Shown here piece by piece: positions 1-7,630 of a DNA stretch of 64,000 nucleotides (position 1 is the first letter of the stretch; each line of letters begins with the position of its first letter). Location of the stretch: contig JALONL010000012.1 of NCBI GenBank assembly GCA_025454955.1, forward strand, positions 186,001-250,000, read 5' to 3'. Below the pieces are notes generated by a model that saw only the letters and a program-made list of their open reading frames with translations, did not search any database and was not told the DNA's origin. The position numbers and the translations under genes were made by a program. The stretch comes from Bacteroidia bacterium. GTDB taxonomy: Bacteria > Bacteroidota > Bacteroidia > Palsa-965.

Positions 1-2
1 AC

Positions 3-1769
3 ATGGCAACAAAAATTAAACCTGCAGGAAAGATTGCAATTATTTTACTGGTACTCGGTGGCATTTACGCCGGTAAAGTATTCTGGTGGGACAAACGTCC
101 CACCGAGGCCAAAAAATCGCAAAACATTGGCGTAGTGGCACTGCCCGACGAGCCCAATGCTTCGCTTACCGGACAAGCCACCAAACTCCCGCTCCCCGGT
201 GCTGAACCTGCGGCCAACGGCGGAACCAAAATTGTTTGGAAAGTAATGGCATGGAACTCGCAATTCCCGCTCATGTATGCCAACGGCGGTGCCAACACCA
301 CCAAAGGCTCGCTCATGGATGCCGCCAAAGTACAGGTGGAAGTTGTTCGTCAGGACGACTGTTTTAAGACTATTACCGATATGGTGAAGTTTGCACAGGA
401 GTATAAAGAGAATCCCAATACGCCTGGCGTATTCGCTTCATTTATGGGCGATGGTATGCCGGCTTTCTTTGCCGGTTTGTGCAAAGAGCTCGAACCACTT
501 GGCCCCGAATACCAGCCGGTAGCTTTTTACGCAATGGGCAAATCGTATGGCGAAGACCAGTTGATGGGCCCCGAATCGTGGAAAGCCGATCCGAAAAACG
601 CCATTGGCCGCACGGTATCCTGCGTAATGAAAGACGGTGATATGAATATCCTGCTCAAATGGGCCGGCGATAATGGCCTGAAAGTGAATCCCGATGAAAC
701 CTCTTACGATAAAGATGCGATTAACCTTATTGCAGCAAATGACTTTCTTCAGGCTGCAGAAAAGTACATTACCGGCTACAAGGAAAAACGCAAAATTGTG
801 AAGGATGGCCTGAAAACCAGCGAGGAAATTGAAGTAGGTGTTGACGCCGTAGCCACCTGGACTCCCGGCGACGTAAACATTTCCCAGAAAAAAGGCGGAC
901 TGGTAACCATTGCTTCTACAAAGCAATACTCTACCCAGATGCCCAACATCACTATTTCCATCAAGAAATTTCTCAACGATCACCGCACCGATGTGGAGAA
1001 CATCATTGTGGCACTTTCACAGGCCGGCGACCAGGTGCGTTCGTTTAAAGAAGCCAAGTCGTTTGCCGCCGACGTTTCTGCCAAAGTGTATAACGAGCAA
1101 ACCGGTGCGTACTGGATGAAATACTACGACGGTGTGGTGGAAAAAGACATACAGGGCAAAGAAGTATCGCTGGGCGGCTCAATGGCATTCAACCTGAGCG
1201 ACTGCTCCGATATGTTTGGCCTCGGCAAAGACGGCATCGACCGCTACAAAGCCGTGTACACCACCTTCGGCGATATTCTGGCCAAAATGTATCCCGAATA
1301 CATGGCCACCTATCCGGCCTACCAGCAGGTGGTGGATAAATCGTTTGTGGCCACCGTGCGCTCCAACCATCCCGAACTCCTCGAAGGCAAAACCATTCAG
1401 GTAAATTATGCACCTGAAATGAAACAAACCGTGTCGTCGAAATCATACAGCATCGAGTTCGAATCGGGCAGCGCCGTTATCAAAGCCGAATCGTACTCCG
1501 TACTCGACGAGATCATGAAGAGCGCCATTGTGGCCGAAGGCCTCAAACTGGGCATCTACGGCCACACCGACAATACCGGCAATGCCGACGCCAACCAGAA
1601 ACTCTCCGAAGACCGCGCCAATGCCGTGAAAAACTACCTGCTCGGCAAAGGACTTGCGGCCAACCGCGTGGAAACAAAAGGCTTCGGTCAATCGCAACCC
1701 ATTGCCGACAACAAAACGGCCGATGGCAAAGCACGCAACCGCCGCGTGCAGATTGTGCTGGGCCAGTAA
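3..1769 (+). CDS. ABC-associated substrate-binding protein fused to OmpA-like domain
   Basis: 588 residues. Residues about 8-28 form one hydrophobic segment after a lysine-rich start, with no lipobox or clear cleavage site, so it probably anchors the protein in the inner membrane. Residues about 75-450 resemble periplasmic solute-binding proteins of the NitT/TauT or phosphate type (inferred from overall pattern and context). Residues about 480-588 are a clear OmpA-like peptidoglycan-binding domain, with GHTDNTG at 520-526, Arg538 in LSEDRANAV and a closing NRRVQ. D523 and R538 correspond to the diaminopimelate-binding pair of the family. Permease and ATPase genes follow directly, so it should be the binding component of that importer, tethered to the cell wall. 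The substrate cannot be read from sequence. The ATG lies 3 bases into the window, so an upstream start is not excluded. Confidence 0.8.
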   Translation: MATKIKPAGKIAIILLVLGGIYAGKVFWWDKRPTEAKKSQNIGVVALPDEPNASLTGQATKLPLPGAEPAANGGTKIVWKVMAWNSQFPLMYANGGANTTKGSLMDAAKVQVEVVRQDDCFKTITDMVKFAQEYKENPNTPGVFASFMGDGMPAFFAGLCKELEPLGPEYQPVAFYAMGKSYGEDQLMGPESWKADPKNAIGRTVSCVMKDGDMNILLKWAGDNGLKVNPDETSYDKDAINLIAANDFLQAAEKYITGYKEKRKIVKDGLKTSEEIEVGVDAVATWTPGDVNISQKKGGLVTIASTKQYSTQMPNITISIKKFLNDHRTDVENIIVALSQAGDQVRSFKEAKSFAADVSAKVYNEQTGAYWMKYYDGVVEKDIQGKEVSLGGSMAFNLSDCSDMFGLGKDGIDRYKAVYTTFGDILAKMYPEYMATYPAYQQVVDKSFVATVRSNHPELLEGKTIQVNYAPEMKQTVSSKSYSIEFESGSAVIKAESYSVLDEIMKSAIVAEGLKLGIYGHTDNTGNADANQKLSEDRANAVKNYLLGKGLAANRVETKGFGQSQPIADNKTADGKARNRRVQIVLGQ

Positions 1770-1810
1770 GCCGCACCCAAAGCAGTGAACACCAAACCTG
1801 AACTGCACAC

Positions 1811-2602
1811 ATGAACGATCTCTCAAAACTCTTTGTACCGTTTTCCGCCATCAGTCGGAAAACGGTACTTACTTTAATAGTGGCCGAAACCATTGTGGCC
1901 CTGCTCATCTGGCAGCTTTCCGGCAACGGTCTCATTCCCTCGCCCACCAAAGTACTCGACGCGCTGGGGCGTGTGGCTAGCGATCCGAATTTCTCTTTTG
2001 CCGACAATTTCATGTCGAGCCTTTTCCTTACGCTCAAGGGCATGGGCATTTCCATACTCATTGCGCTGGCGGTGTCGTACCTCGCACTTATTCCGGTGTT
2101 TAATCCGGTGGCACATTTCATTATTAAATGCCGCTACCTCACACTCACCGGTCTCATATTCGTATTCACGCTTATGACCGACAACGGCAGCCAGCTAAAA
2201 ATGAGCCTGCTCATTTTTGGCATTGTACCGTTTTTTGTCACCTCGCTGCTTTCCATCATCGAAGGCATAAATAAGCAGGAATACGAACTCTGCCGCACAC
2301 TGCGCATGAACAACTGGCAGATCCTGTGGGAAGTGGTTATTGTGGGCCGTTTCGATCAGGTGTTCGAAGTAATGCGCCAGAACTTCGCCATTGCGTGGAT
2401 GATGATTACCATGGTAGAAGGACTGAGCATGTCGGAAGGCGGTTTGGGCACACTGCTCATCAAGGCCAACAAGTTTGTGGATATGGCGCAGGTATTTGCC
2501 ATACTGCTGGTAATATTTGTGCTGGGTATTTTGTTTGATATACTGCTCGGCCAGTTGCGCCGCTGGTTATTTCCCTACACCAAAATCGAAACTGCAAAAT
2601 GA
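1811..2602 (+). CDS. ABC transporter permease, NitT/TauT type
   Basis: 263 residues with about six hydrophobic segments, the usual size for SsuC/TauC/NrtB-like inner membrane permeases. The segment containing EYELCRTLRMNNWQILWEVV, followed later by a glycine-rich SEGGLGTLL, fits the EAA coupling-loop region of this family that contacts the ATPase. The gene starts 41 bases after the OmpA-fused binding protein and its stop overlaps the ATPase start (ATGA at 2599-2602), so the three are almost certainly one translationally coupled operon. Substrate unknown; nitrate, taurine-like sulfonates, phosphonates and others are all handled by this superfamily. Confidence 0.82.
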   Translation: MNDLSKLFVPFSAISRKTVLTLIVAETIVALLIWQLSGNGLIPSPTKVLDALGRVASDPNFSFADNFMSSLFLTLKGMGISILIALAVSYLALIPVFNPVAHFIIKCRYLTLTGLIFVFTLMTDNGSQLKMSLLIFGIVPFFVTSLLSIIEGINKQEYELCRTLRMNNWQILWEVVIVGRFDQVFEVMRQNFAIAWMMITMVEGLSMSEGGLGTLLIKANKFVDMAQVFAILLVIFVLGILFDILLGQLRRWLFPYTKIETAK

Positions 2603-3453
2603 GCACCGACCAGCCCGCATCACCGCACGAACAGCCCGCCGGAAACGGCAATCATGCCAACCACAACCGGCAGGAAGTAATACTCTGCGCCGAAAACATC
2701 AGTTTGCGCTACGACAAACTCATTCTGCGCGATGTAAATTTTACCATACGCAACATTACCCGTCCGGGTGTTAATCAGGGCCAGGTAGTTTCGCTCATCG
2801 GCCGCAGCGGCATTGGTAAAACACAGTTGTTTAAAATCCTCGCCGGATTAAACAAACCCACCACCGGCACAGTAAAAATAAATGCCGAACAACGCCCCGT
2901 AAAAGCCGGCGACATGGGCATTGTACCACAAAATTACATCCTGTTCACTCACCGCACGGTACTTGAAAACCTCACCATCGGCCTCAAACAATCGGGCCGG
3001 AAGCTGAGCGATAAAGACATCAAAGACACAATAAACGAAAAAGCCGATCTCTTCGATCTCCGCGATCACCTCAAAAAATACCCCATGCAACTGTCGGGCG
3101 GTCAGCGCCAGCGTGTGAGTATTTTGCAGCAGGTGCTGGCCGGCAATCATTTTATTTTGTTTGATGAACCGTTTTCGGGATTGGATGTGATAATGATTGA
3201 CCGCGTGGTAGATCTTCTGCTCAAAGTATCGTGCATGCACGAGCACAACACCCTCATTGTGGTAAGCCACGACGTGGAAAACGCCATGGCCATTTCCGAT
3301 ACCGTGTATATTCTCGCCCGGCAGCAAGGCAAAGAAGGCGCCACCATCACCGAAACCATCGACCTCGTAAACATGGGCCTCGCCTGGGAACCCGAAATCC
3401 GCCGTAAACCTGCCTTCATCGAACTGCTCGACCAGATCAAACATAAGATCTGA
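2599..3453 (+). CDS. ABC transporter ATP-binding protein
   Basis: 284 residues with the full nucleotide-binding set: Walker A GRSGIGKT at 68-75, Q-loop Q111, signature LSGGQ at 165-169, Walker B ILFDE ending at E190, D-loop SGLD and H-loop H224 in VVSHD. It should power the permease encoded just upstream, with which it overlaps by 4 bases. The first 25 residues are a hydrophilic His/Asn-rich extension not needed for the fold. A strong intrinsic terminator follows at 3476-3514, closing the operon. Confidence 0.88.
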   Translation: MSTDQPASPHEQPAGNGNHANHNRQEVILCAENISLRYDKLILRDVNFTIRNITRPGVNQGQVVSLIGRSGIGKTQLFKILAGLNKPTTGTVKINAEQRPVKAGDMGIVPQNYILFTHRTVLENLTIGLKQSGRKLSDKDIKDTINEKADLFDLRDHLKKYPMQLSGGQRQRVSILQQVLAGNHFILFDEPFSGLDVIMIDRVVDLLLKVSCMHEHNTLIVVSHDVENAMAISDTVYILARQQGKEGATITETIDLVNMGLAWEPEIRRKPAFIELLDQIKHKI

Positions 3454-3465
3454 GCACTGTTTTTT

Positions 3466-4812
3466 TTATTTCTCACGGCTGTCACTTATTCCTGTGGCAG
3501 CCGTTTTTTTTATTTCAATTATCACTATCGAAAATACCACTGCATATTCGGCAAACACAAGCCAGTAATTTTCCTTTACGCCGTTCACGGTATAAGCCGC
3601 GTAACTCAGCCACACCATCACCGACCAAACCACCCCAAACCACCATCGCCCCAGCACACAAAGCACAAGCACCGGCACCACATACCACGGATGCACAATT
3701 GCCGCACACGCATAATAAACCATCAAAGCCAAAGCAGCCTTGCGGCAAAAAACAGCAATCATATCTCCTTCACTCCTGCGCAGCGCAATAAACAATATAA
3801 TAACCAAACTTATCAAAAGCAGCACAGGCCCCGCCGTGCCAATAATATTGTACCCTTTCACTGCAAATCCGGCTTCACGCACTAAGTAATAAACGCTGGC
3901 ATTAAACTCAAACTTCTGAAAATACAAATCCACACTGCTCATCAGGTGCGGCAAAAAACCATCGGCCAGCAAAGGCACAAAACAAACCGCCGCCACGCCC
4001 GCCGCCACTATCGAATACATTATTGCCTGCTTCCAGCCCACTATACGCACCCACAACGGCAGCAACAAAAGCGGAATCAGTTTCGAAGCCACCGCCAGCC
4101 CCCACATCACCGCCCACCGCTGCCATTGCCCAAAACTGAGCAGATACAAACCCGCCACCATAAAAAACACCACCAACGCCTCGGCGTGAAGATTGCCCGT
4201 AAGCTCAATTATCACCAGCGGGTTGAGCGCATACAGCAACGCATTGCGCACAGGCATATTCATACGTGCCAGCAAGCGCGGCAGCAAAATAAGCGTGCCC
4301 GCCTCGGCCAGAATATGTATCAGCCGCAGCACAAGCACACTCCCATACACACTCTCCGGCGACAGCTTTGCCGCCAGCCAGAACGTGGCCTGTGCCACCG
4401 GCGGGTAAATGGTAAAGTAATCGGGCGAATTAAGCTGCGCAAACAACTCAGGCGTAAGGTTGGAGGAGTGGGCGGAAGAGGTGTACAGCAACTCGCGCGG
4501 AAGATGCGCAAACGGAGCCTCGCCCGCTGCCAGCAAACGCCCGTCCCAGATAAAGCGGAAGTAATCATCGCTCAGGTTGGGCAGCATAAACAGCAGCAGC
4601 AACCGCAGTACCAGCGAAGCATTAATGAGTTGCGGCACATCCTCATCGGGCGTATGCCGGTACAGCCACCACGCCAGTGCACTGCAGGCAAATGCCAGTG
4701 CAAGCAGTTGCAGCGTATCGATACGCGGCGTTAGGTAGCCCAGCGTGGCAATACCGGCAGCCAGCAGCATCAGCAGCACACTACGCAAACGATATGCGGC
4801 AGCGGTTTTCAC
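3466..4812 (-). CDS. GT-C fold membrane glycosyltransferase (mannosyltransferase-like)
   Basis: 448 residues with about ten to twelve hydrophobic segments. An acidic motif LSDDYFRFIWDGRL lies in the first large extracytoplasmic loop, which fits polyprenyl-phosphate-sugar-dependent GT-C enzymes (GT87/PIG-M-like). Such enzymes move a sugar from an undecaprenyl-phosphate carrier to a glycan or lipid on the outer face of the inner membrane. The start is GTG at 4812, overlapping the stop of the upstream GT2 gene (GTGA). That GT2 is of the type that makes polyprenyl-phosphate sugars, so a donor-maker plus donor-user pair is likely. Acceptor unknown. Confidence 0.68.
   Translation of the reverse strand: MKTAAAYRLRSVLLMLLAAGIATLGYLTPRIDTLQLLALAFACSALAWWLYRHTPDEDVPQLINASLVLRLLLLFMLPNLSDDYFRFIWDGRLLAAGEAPFAHLPRELLYTSSAHSSNLTPELFAQLNSPDYFTIYPPVAQATFWLAAKLSPESVYGSVLVLRLIHILAEAGTLILLPRLLARMNMPVRNALLYALNPLVIIELTGNLHAEALVVFFMVAGLYLLSFGQWQRWAVMWGLAVASKLIPLLLLPLWVRIVGWKQAIMYSIVAAGVAAVCFVPLLADGFLPHLMSSVDLYFQKFEFNASVYYLVREAGFAVKGYNIIGTAGPVLLLISLVIILFIALRRSEGDMIAVFCRKAALALMVYYACAAIVHPWYVVPVLVLCVLGRWWFGVVWSVMVWLSYAAYTVNGVKENYWLVFAEYAVVFSIVIIEIKKTAATGISDSREK
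3476..3514 (+). terminator. Intrinsic terminator of the ABC operon
   Basis: A 10-bp stem (CGGCTGTCAC with GTGGCAGCCG, one T-G wobble) with an 8-base loop is followed by eight T residues. It ends the forward ABC operon but sits inside the last codons of the convergent minus-strand glycosyltransferase gene, whose stop is at 3466-3468. Confidence 0.8.
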
Positions 4813-5504
4813 CAGTAGCGGAAAATGGTGGTAATAATTTTGTAGCCGGCCAGTATGGTGCCTTTCACCGTGCCGCTTATTTTCGAAAAACCAATGCGGC
4901 GGCGGTAAGTCACCGGTACTTCGGCCGTTTTCATTTTCAGCTTGGCGGCCTTGAGTTGCATTTCCACTGTCCAGCCGTAAGTGGTATCGCGCATTCCAAT
5001 TTTCAGCAGCGAGGCATATTTAATGGCTCTGAACGGGCCCAGGTCGGTATAGCGTACGCCGTACATCCAGCGCATAAGCGTGGTGGCAAGCCAGTTGCCG
5101 AATACCTGCTGCGGAGTCATCGACCCTTTTTCGCGGTTGCCCAGCGCGCGCGAACCAATTACAAGGTCGCAGTGGTTGTGTAGTATCGGCTCTATTAATT
5201 TGGGCAGCTCCTCCGGCCGGTCCGAATAGTCGGCATCCACAAACACCACAATATCGGGCTTTACCACCTGCTCCGCTATCCACGCCATGCCGCAGAGGCA
5301 GGCAAAACCGTAGCCCTGCTGTTTTTCGTCCATCACCACGGCACCTGCTTTTTCGGCATTGGCGCGGGTGGCATCGTTCGAGTTGTTGTTTACTACAATA
5401 ATGTGCCGCAGCATTTCGCGCGGCAGCGCATTCACGACTTTACCCACCGAATTTTCTTCGTTGTATGCGGGAATAATTACGTCAATAACCGGAGGGTTGT
5501 TCAT
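4809..5504 (-). CDS. Family 2 glycosyltransferase (polyprenyl-phosphate sugar synthase-like)
   Basis: 231 residues, the size of DPM1-type enzymes without a membrane domain. It shows VIIPAYNEE at the N-terminus, VNNNSNDAT, the metal/nucleotide motif DADYSD, and GSRALGNREKGSMTPQQ followed by DLGPFRAIK, all characteristic of dolichyl/undecaprenyl-phosphate mannose or glucose synthases. It probably loads a sugar from a nucleotide donor onto a polyprenyl phosphate at the inner face of the cytoplasmic membrane, for the GT-C enzyme encoded next. The ATG at 5502-5504 is the first codon of a 118-bp sequence that is duplicated immediately upstream (5620-5731). Confidence 0.78.
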   Translation of the reverse strand: MNNPPVIDVIIPAYNEENSVGKVVNALPREMLRHIIVVNNNSNDATRANAEKAGAVVMDEKQQGYGFACLCGMAWIAEQVVKPDIVVFVDADYSDRPEELPKLIEPILHNHCDLVIGSRALGNREKGSMTPQQVFGNWLATTLMRWMYGVRYTDLGPFRAIKYASLLKIGMRDTTYGWTVEMQLKAAKLKMKTAEVPVTYRRRIGFSKISGTVKGTILAGYKIITTIFRYW

Positions 5505-5560
5505 AGCGGCGATATACGAAGATAGACTGTTGGAGGGATTATTCGCAGCGCAGGGGGAGG

Positions 5561-5590
5561 ACTCTCGTAGAGTTTAAACCCTCGTAGAGT
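5561..5590. repeat. Dispersed short inverted repeat, copy 1
   Basis: A 30-bp element: two CTCGTAGAGT arms separated by TTAAAC, each arm able to form ACTCT/AGAGT mini-hairpins. Copies or variants occur at 5683, 5918, 19923, 21596, 21650 and 23101, always between genes. Confidence 0.75.
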
Positions 5591-5682
5591 GGTTGAATAA
5601 TTTTCAGAAGCACAATCCGCATAGCGGCGATATACCAAGATAGGCTGTTGGAGGGATTATTCGCAGCGCGGGGGCGGGGGGG

Positions 5683-5712
5683 ACTCTCGTAGAGTTTAAA
5701 CCCTCGTAGAGT
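5683..5712. repeat. Dispersed short inverted repeat, copy 2
   Basis: Identical 30-bp element to that at 5561-5590. It lies inside the second copy of the tandem duplication. Confidence 0.75.
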
Positions 5713-5869
5713 TATCAGAAGCACAATCCGCAGCAGCCACAAAACACCACCTGTCCCGCCATCCGCTATACTCCGGCAGCATTTCCGCAAAAACGGCATA
5801 CCGGCAGCCGGGGTGCCGCTCCTGTCGGGGCTAAGCAAATATCTTCCGCTTTCCAAAAAACCGTCCGCT

Positions 5870-5912
5870 CCCCCGCCCCCATTCCCCCGCCCGCCCCGCA
5901 CCGCCCCCCGGG
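5870..5912 (-). other. Potential G-quadruplex (C-tracts on the plus strand)
   Basis: At least five runs of four or more C lie within about 43 bases, so the minus strand has closely spaced G-runs. It lies upstream of the glycosidase gene promoter. Structure is inferred only from the tract pattern. Confidence 0.4.
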
Positions 5913-5917
5913 GAGGA

Positions 5918-5947
5918 ACTCTCGTAGAGTTTAAACCCTCGCAGAGT
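5918..5947. repeat. Dispersed short inverted repeat, copy 3
   Basis: Same element as 5561-5590 with one base changed in the second arm (CTCGCAGAGT). It ends about 15 bases before the promoter box of the next gene. Confidence 0.72.
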
Positions 5948-5962
5948 CCCCGCTCAAAATCT

Positions 5963-5970
5963 TAACTTTA
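5963..5970 (+). promoter_or_regulatory. Bacteroidota -7 promoter box abutting the start codon
   Basis: TAACTTTA matches the phylum -7 consensus TAnnTTTG at seven of eight positions. Only four bases separate it from the ATG at 5975, so transcription would start at or next to the start codon. Confidence 0.45.
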
Positions 5971-5974
5971 TACT

Positions 5975-7033
5975 ATGAAACCGCTGCTGTTTGCACTTTC
6001 GCTTGCTGCCTCCTTGCTTTTGTGCACCGCACACTCGTGCAGCGAACCCGCCGCGGCCACCGCCGCCAACAACACCCCGCCCGAAAGCACCACACGTCGC
6101 ACTACACCGCTCATTACCGGATTCGGATTCGAAGCCCCGCCACAACCGGCCGACTCGTCGGTATTCAGTGCCATGCGCCGTTGCGGCGGAAACTGGGTGG
6201 CACTCATCCCCTACGCATTTGTGCCAGAGGGCAAAACCGAAATCTGGTTCAACCACCCGCGCCAATGGTGGGGCGAACGCAGCGACGGCATTATCGCCTG
6301 CACACAACTTGCCCGGCAGCAGCAGCAACGCATCATGCTCAAACCACAGCTCTGGCTGGGCGGCGGCACCTTCACCGGCAATTTCGCCTACACCGACACC
6401 GCCTCCTGGCACGCATTCGAGCTCAACTACACACGCTACATCCTGCACTACGCCCGCCTCGCCGATTCGCTCCGGGCCGAAATCTTCTGCATCGGCACCG
6501 AACTCGCCGCCTTCGTAAAAGCCCGTCCCGCTTACTGGCAACAACTCATTACCCAAGTGCGCAGCGTGTACAAAGGCCAACTCACTTACGCCGAAAACTG
6601 GGACGCCTGGCAAAACTTCCCGCACTGGTCCCTGCTCGACTACATTGGCGTAGATGCCTATTTCCCCCTCAGCAAAGCCCAAACGCCCGCCGTAAACGAA
6701 CTGCTCGCTCTCTGGAAACCCTACGCCCAGGCCCTCAAAACCACCGCCGATAAAACCGGCAAACCCATACTCTTCACCGAATACGGCTACCGCAGTTGCC
6801 ACCACGCTGCCGCACAACCCTGGGTTTCCGATACCGACGTACCCGTTAATCTTGCCGCGCAGGAAAACTGCTACGAAGCATTGTTGCGTACATTTGTACC
6901 CGAACACTGGTTTGCCGGCGGGTTTGTATGGAAATGGCACGCCGAAAAAAACACCGGCGGCCTGTACAACAACGATTTCACCCCGCAAAACAAACCCGCA
7001 CTCAAATGCATCGCCAAATGGTACGCGCAATAA
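5975..7033 (+). CDS. GH113-like glycoside hydrolase, exported
   Basis: 352 residues with an N-terminal signal sequence; a Cys at residue 17 or 22 could make it a lipoprotein, but the lipobox is weak. The body fits a TIM-barrel of clan GH-A. GTELAAF carries the expected acid/base Glu176 at the end of one strand, and LFTEYGYR carries the expected nucleophile Glu269. The pattern, including FNHPRQWWGE near residue 92 and VWKWH near the C-terminus, resembles GH113 beta-mannanases. It may trim mannans or related beta-linked glycans outside the cytoplasm. The rhodanese lipoprotein gene starts inside its 3' end. Exact substrate is inference. Confidence 0.72.
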   Translation: MKPLLFALSLAASLLLCTAHSCSEPAAATAANNTPPESTTRRTTPLITGFGFEAPPQPADSSVFSAMRRCGGNWVALIPYAFVPEGKTEIWFNHPRQWWGERSDGIIACTQLARQQQQRIMLKPQLWLGGGTFTGNFAYTDTASWHAFELNYTRYILHYARLADSLRAEIFCIGTELAAFVKARPAYWQQLITQVRSVYKGQLTYAENWDAWQNFPHWSLLDYIGVDAYFPLSKAQTPAVNELLALWKPYAQALKTTADKTGKPILFTEYGYRSCHHAAAQPWVSDTDVPVNLAAQENCYEALLRTFVPEHWFAGGFVWKWHAEKNTGGLYNNDFTPQNKPALKCIAKWYAQ

Positions 7034-7521
7034 TATTTCTCGGCAGTGTGCTCTCGCTCTTCACCTCGTGCCAGGCACAGGTAGGCAGCGGCAGCTACAA
7101 CGCCATGCTCAAAACCCTGCTCAAACACAGCGTCCCCGAAATTACCGTTGACTCGCTCGAAAAATGCGCAAATAACGTACTCCTCCTCGATGCCCGCGAA
7201 ATAGCCGAATACAACGTAAGCCACATTGCCAACGCCCGCCACGTAGGCTACGATAAATTCAACATCGCCTCACTGACCGACATTCCCAAAGACAAACGCA
7301 TTGTAGTGTACTGCTCGGTAGGCTACCGCAGCGAAAAAATTACCGAAAAGCTACGCGCAGCCGGTTACACAAACGTGTCTAATTTATACGGAGGAATTTT
7401 TGAGTGGGTAAATCAGGGAAATAAAGTGGTGGACAATGCAGGGAAGACTACAGAAAAAGTACATGCCTACAGTAAGAGCTGGGGAGTGTGGCTTACGCGG
7501 GGGCAGAAAGTGTATAAGTAA
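7018..7521 (+). CDS. Rhodanese-domain lipoprotein
   Basis: 167 residues from the ATG at 7018. This start is preferred because it gives a clean lipoprotein signal (MVRAIIFLGSVLSLFTSC, Cys18); an in-frame upstream ATG at 6928 would precede it with a basic non-signal stretch. A single rhodanese domain follows, with DAREIAEYNVSHIANARHV and the active-site loop YCSVGYRS. It is therefore a periplasmic or outer-membrane-anchored sulfurtransferase-like protein, possibly handling persulfide or thiosulfate. It overlaps the glycosidase gene by 16 bases. No functional link between the two is evident. Confidence 0.82.
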   Translation: MVRAIIFLGSVLSLFTSCQAQVGSGSYNAMLKTLLKHSVPEITVDSLEKCANNVLLLDAREIAEYNVSHIANARHVGYDKFNIASLTDIPKDKRIVVYCSVGYRSEKITEKLRAAGYTNVSNLYGGIFEWVNQGNKVVDNAGKTTEKVHAYSKSWGVWLTRGQKVYK

Positions 7522-7603
7522 CCACTGCCGCTGCAAACCAGGAGACGACCGAAAGAATGAGTTGGGGATGCAGATGCGCTCCGAAATAGTGAAATTATTT
7601 TTC

Positions 7604-7611
7604 TATATTTA
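7604..7611 (+). promoter_or_regulatory. Bacteroidota -7 promoter box
   Basis: TATATTTA fits TAnnTTTG at seven of eight positions, 19 bases before the ATG of the C10 peptidase gene. Confidence 0.4.
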
Positions 7612-7630
7612 ATTTCAAACCGGATTCGTC

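Larger units (their letters stand above)
5502..5731. repeat. Tandem duplication of a ~118-bp unit upstream of the GT2 gene
   Basis: The sequence beginning CATAGCGGCGATATA at 5502 recurs at 5620. Both copies continue through a shared GGAGGGATTATTCGCAGCGC block and an ACTCTCGTAGAG element, and end in CAGAAGCACAATCCG. Copy 1 is 118 bp (5502-5619) and copy 2 about 112 bp (5620-5731). Differences are small indels in a G-run and a few substitutions. The first copy includes the start codon of the minus-strand GT2 gene. Confidence 0.85.

Noticed and set aside
3946-4734. 262-codon plus-strand frame rich in Arg, His and Gln
   Set aside because: It lies opposite the GT-C glycosyltransferase. Its composition is that of reversed hydrophobic codons, not of a real protein.
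5954-7030. 358-codon minus-strand open frame opposite the glycosidase gene
   Set aside because: The plus strand has a signal peptide and both catalytic Glu motifs. The minus frame is a GC-driven shadow.
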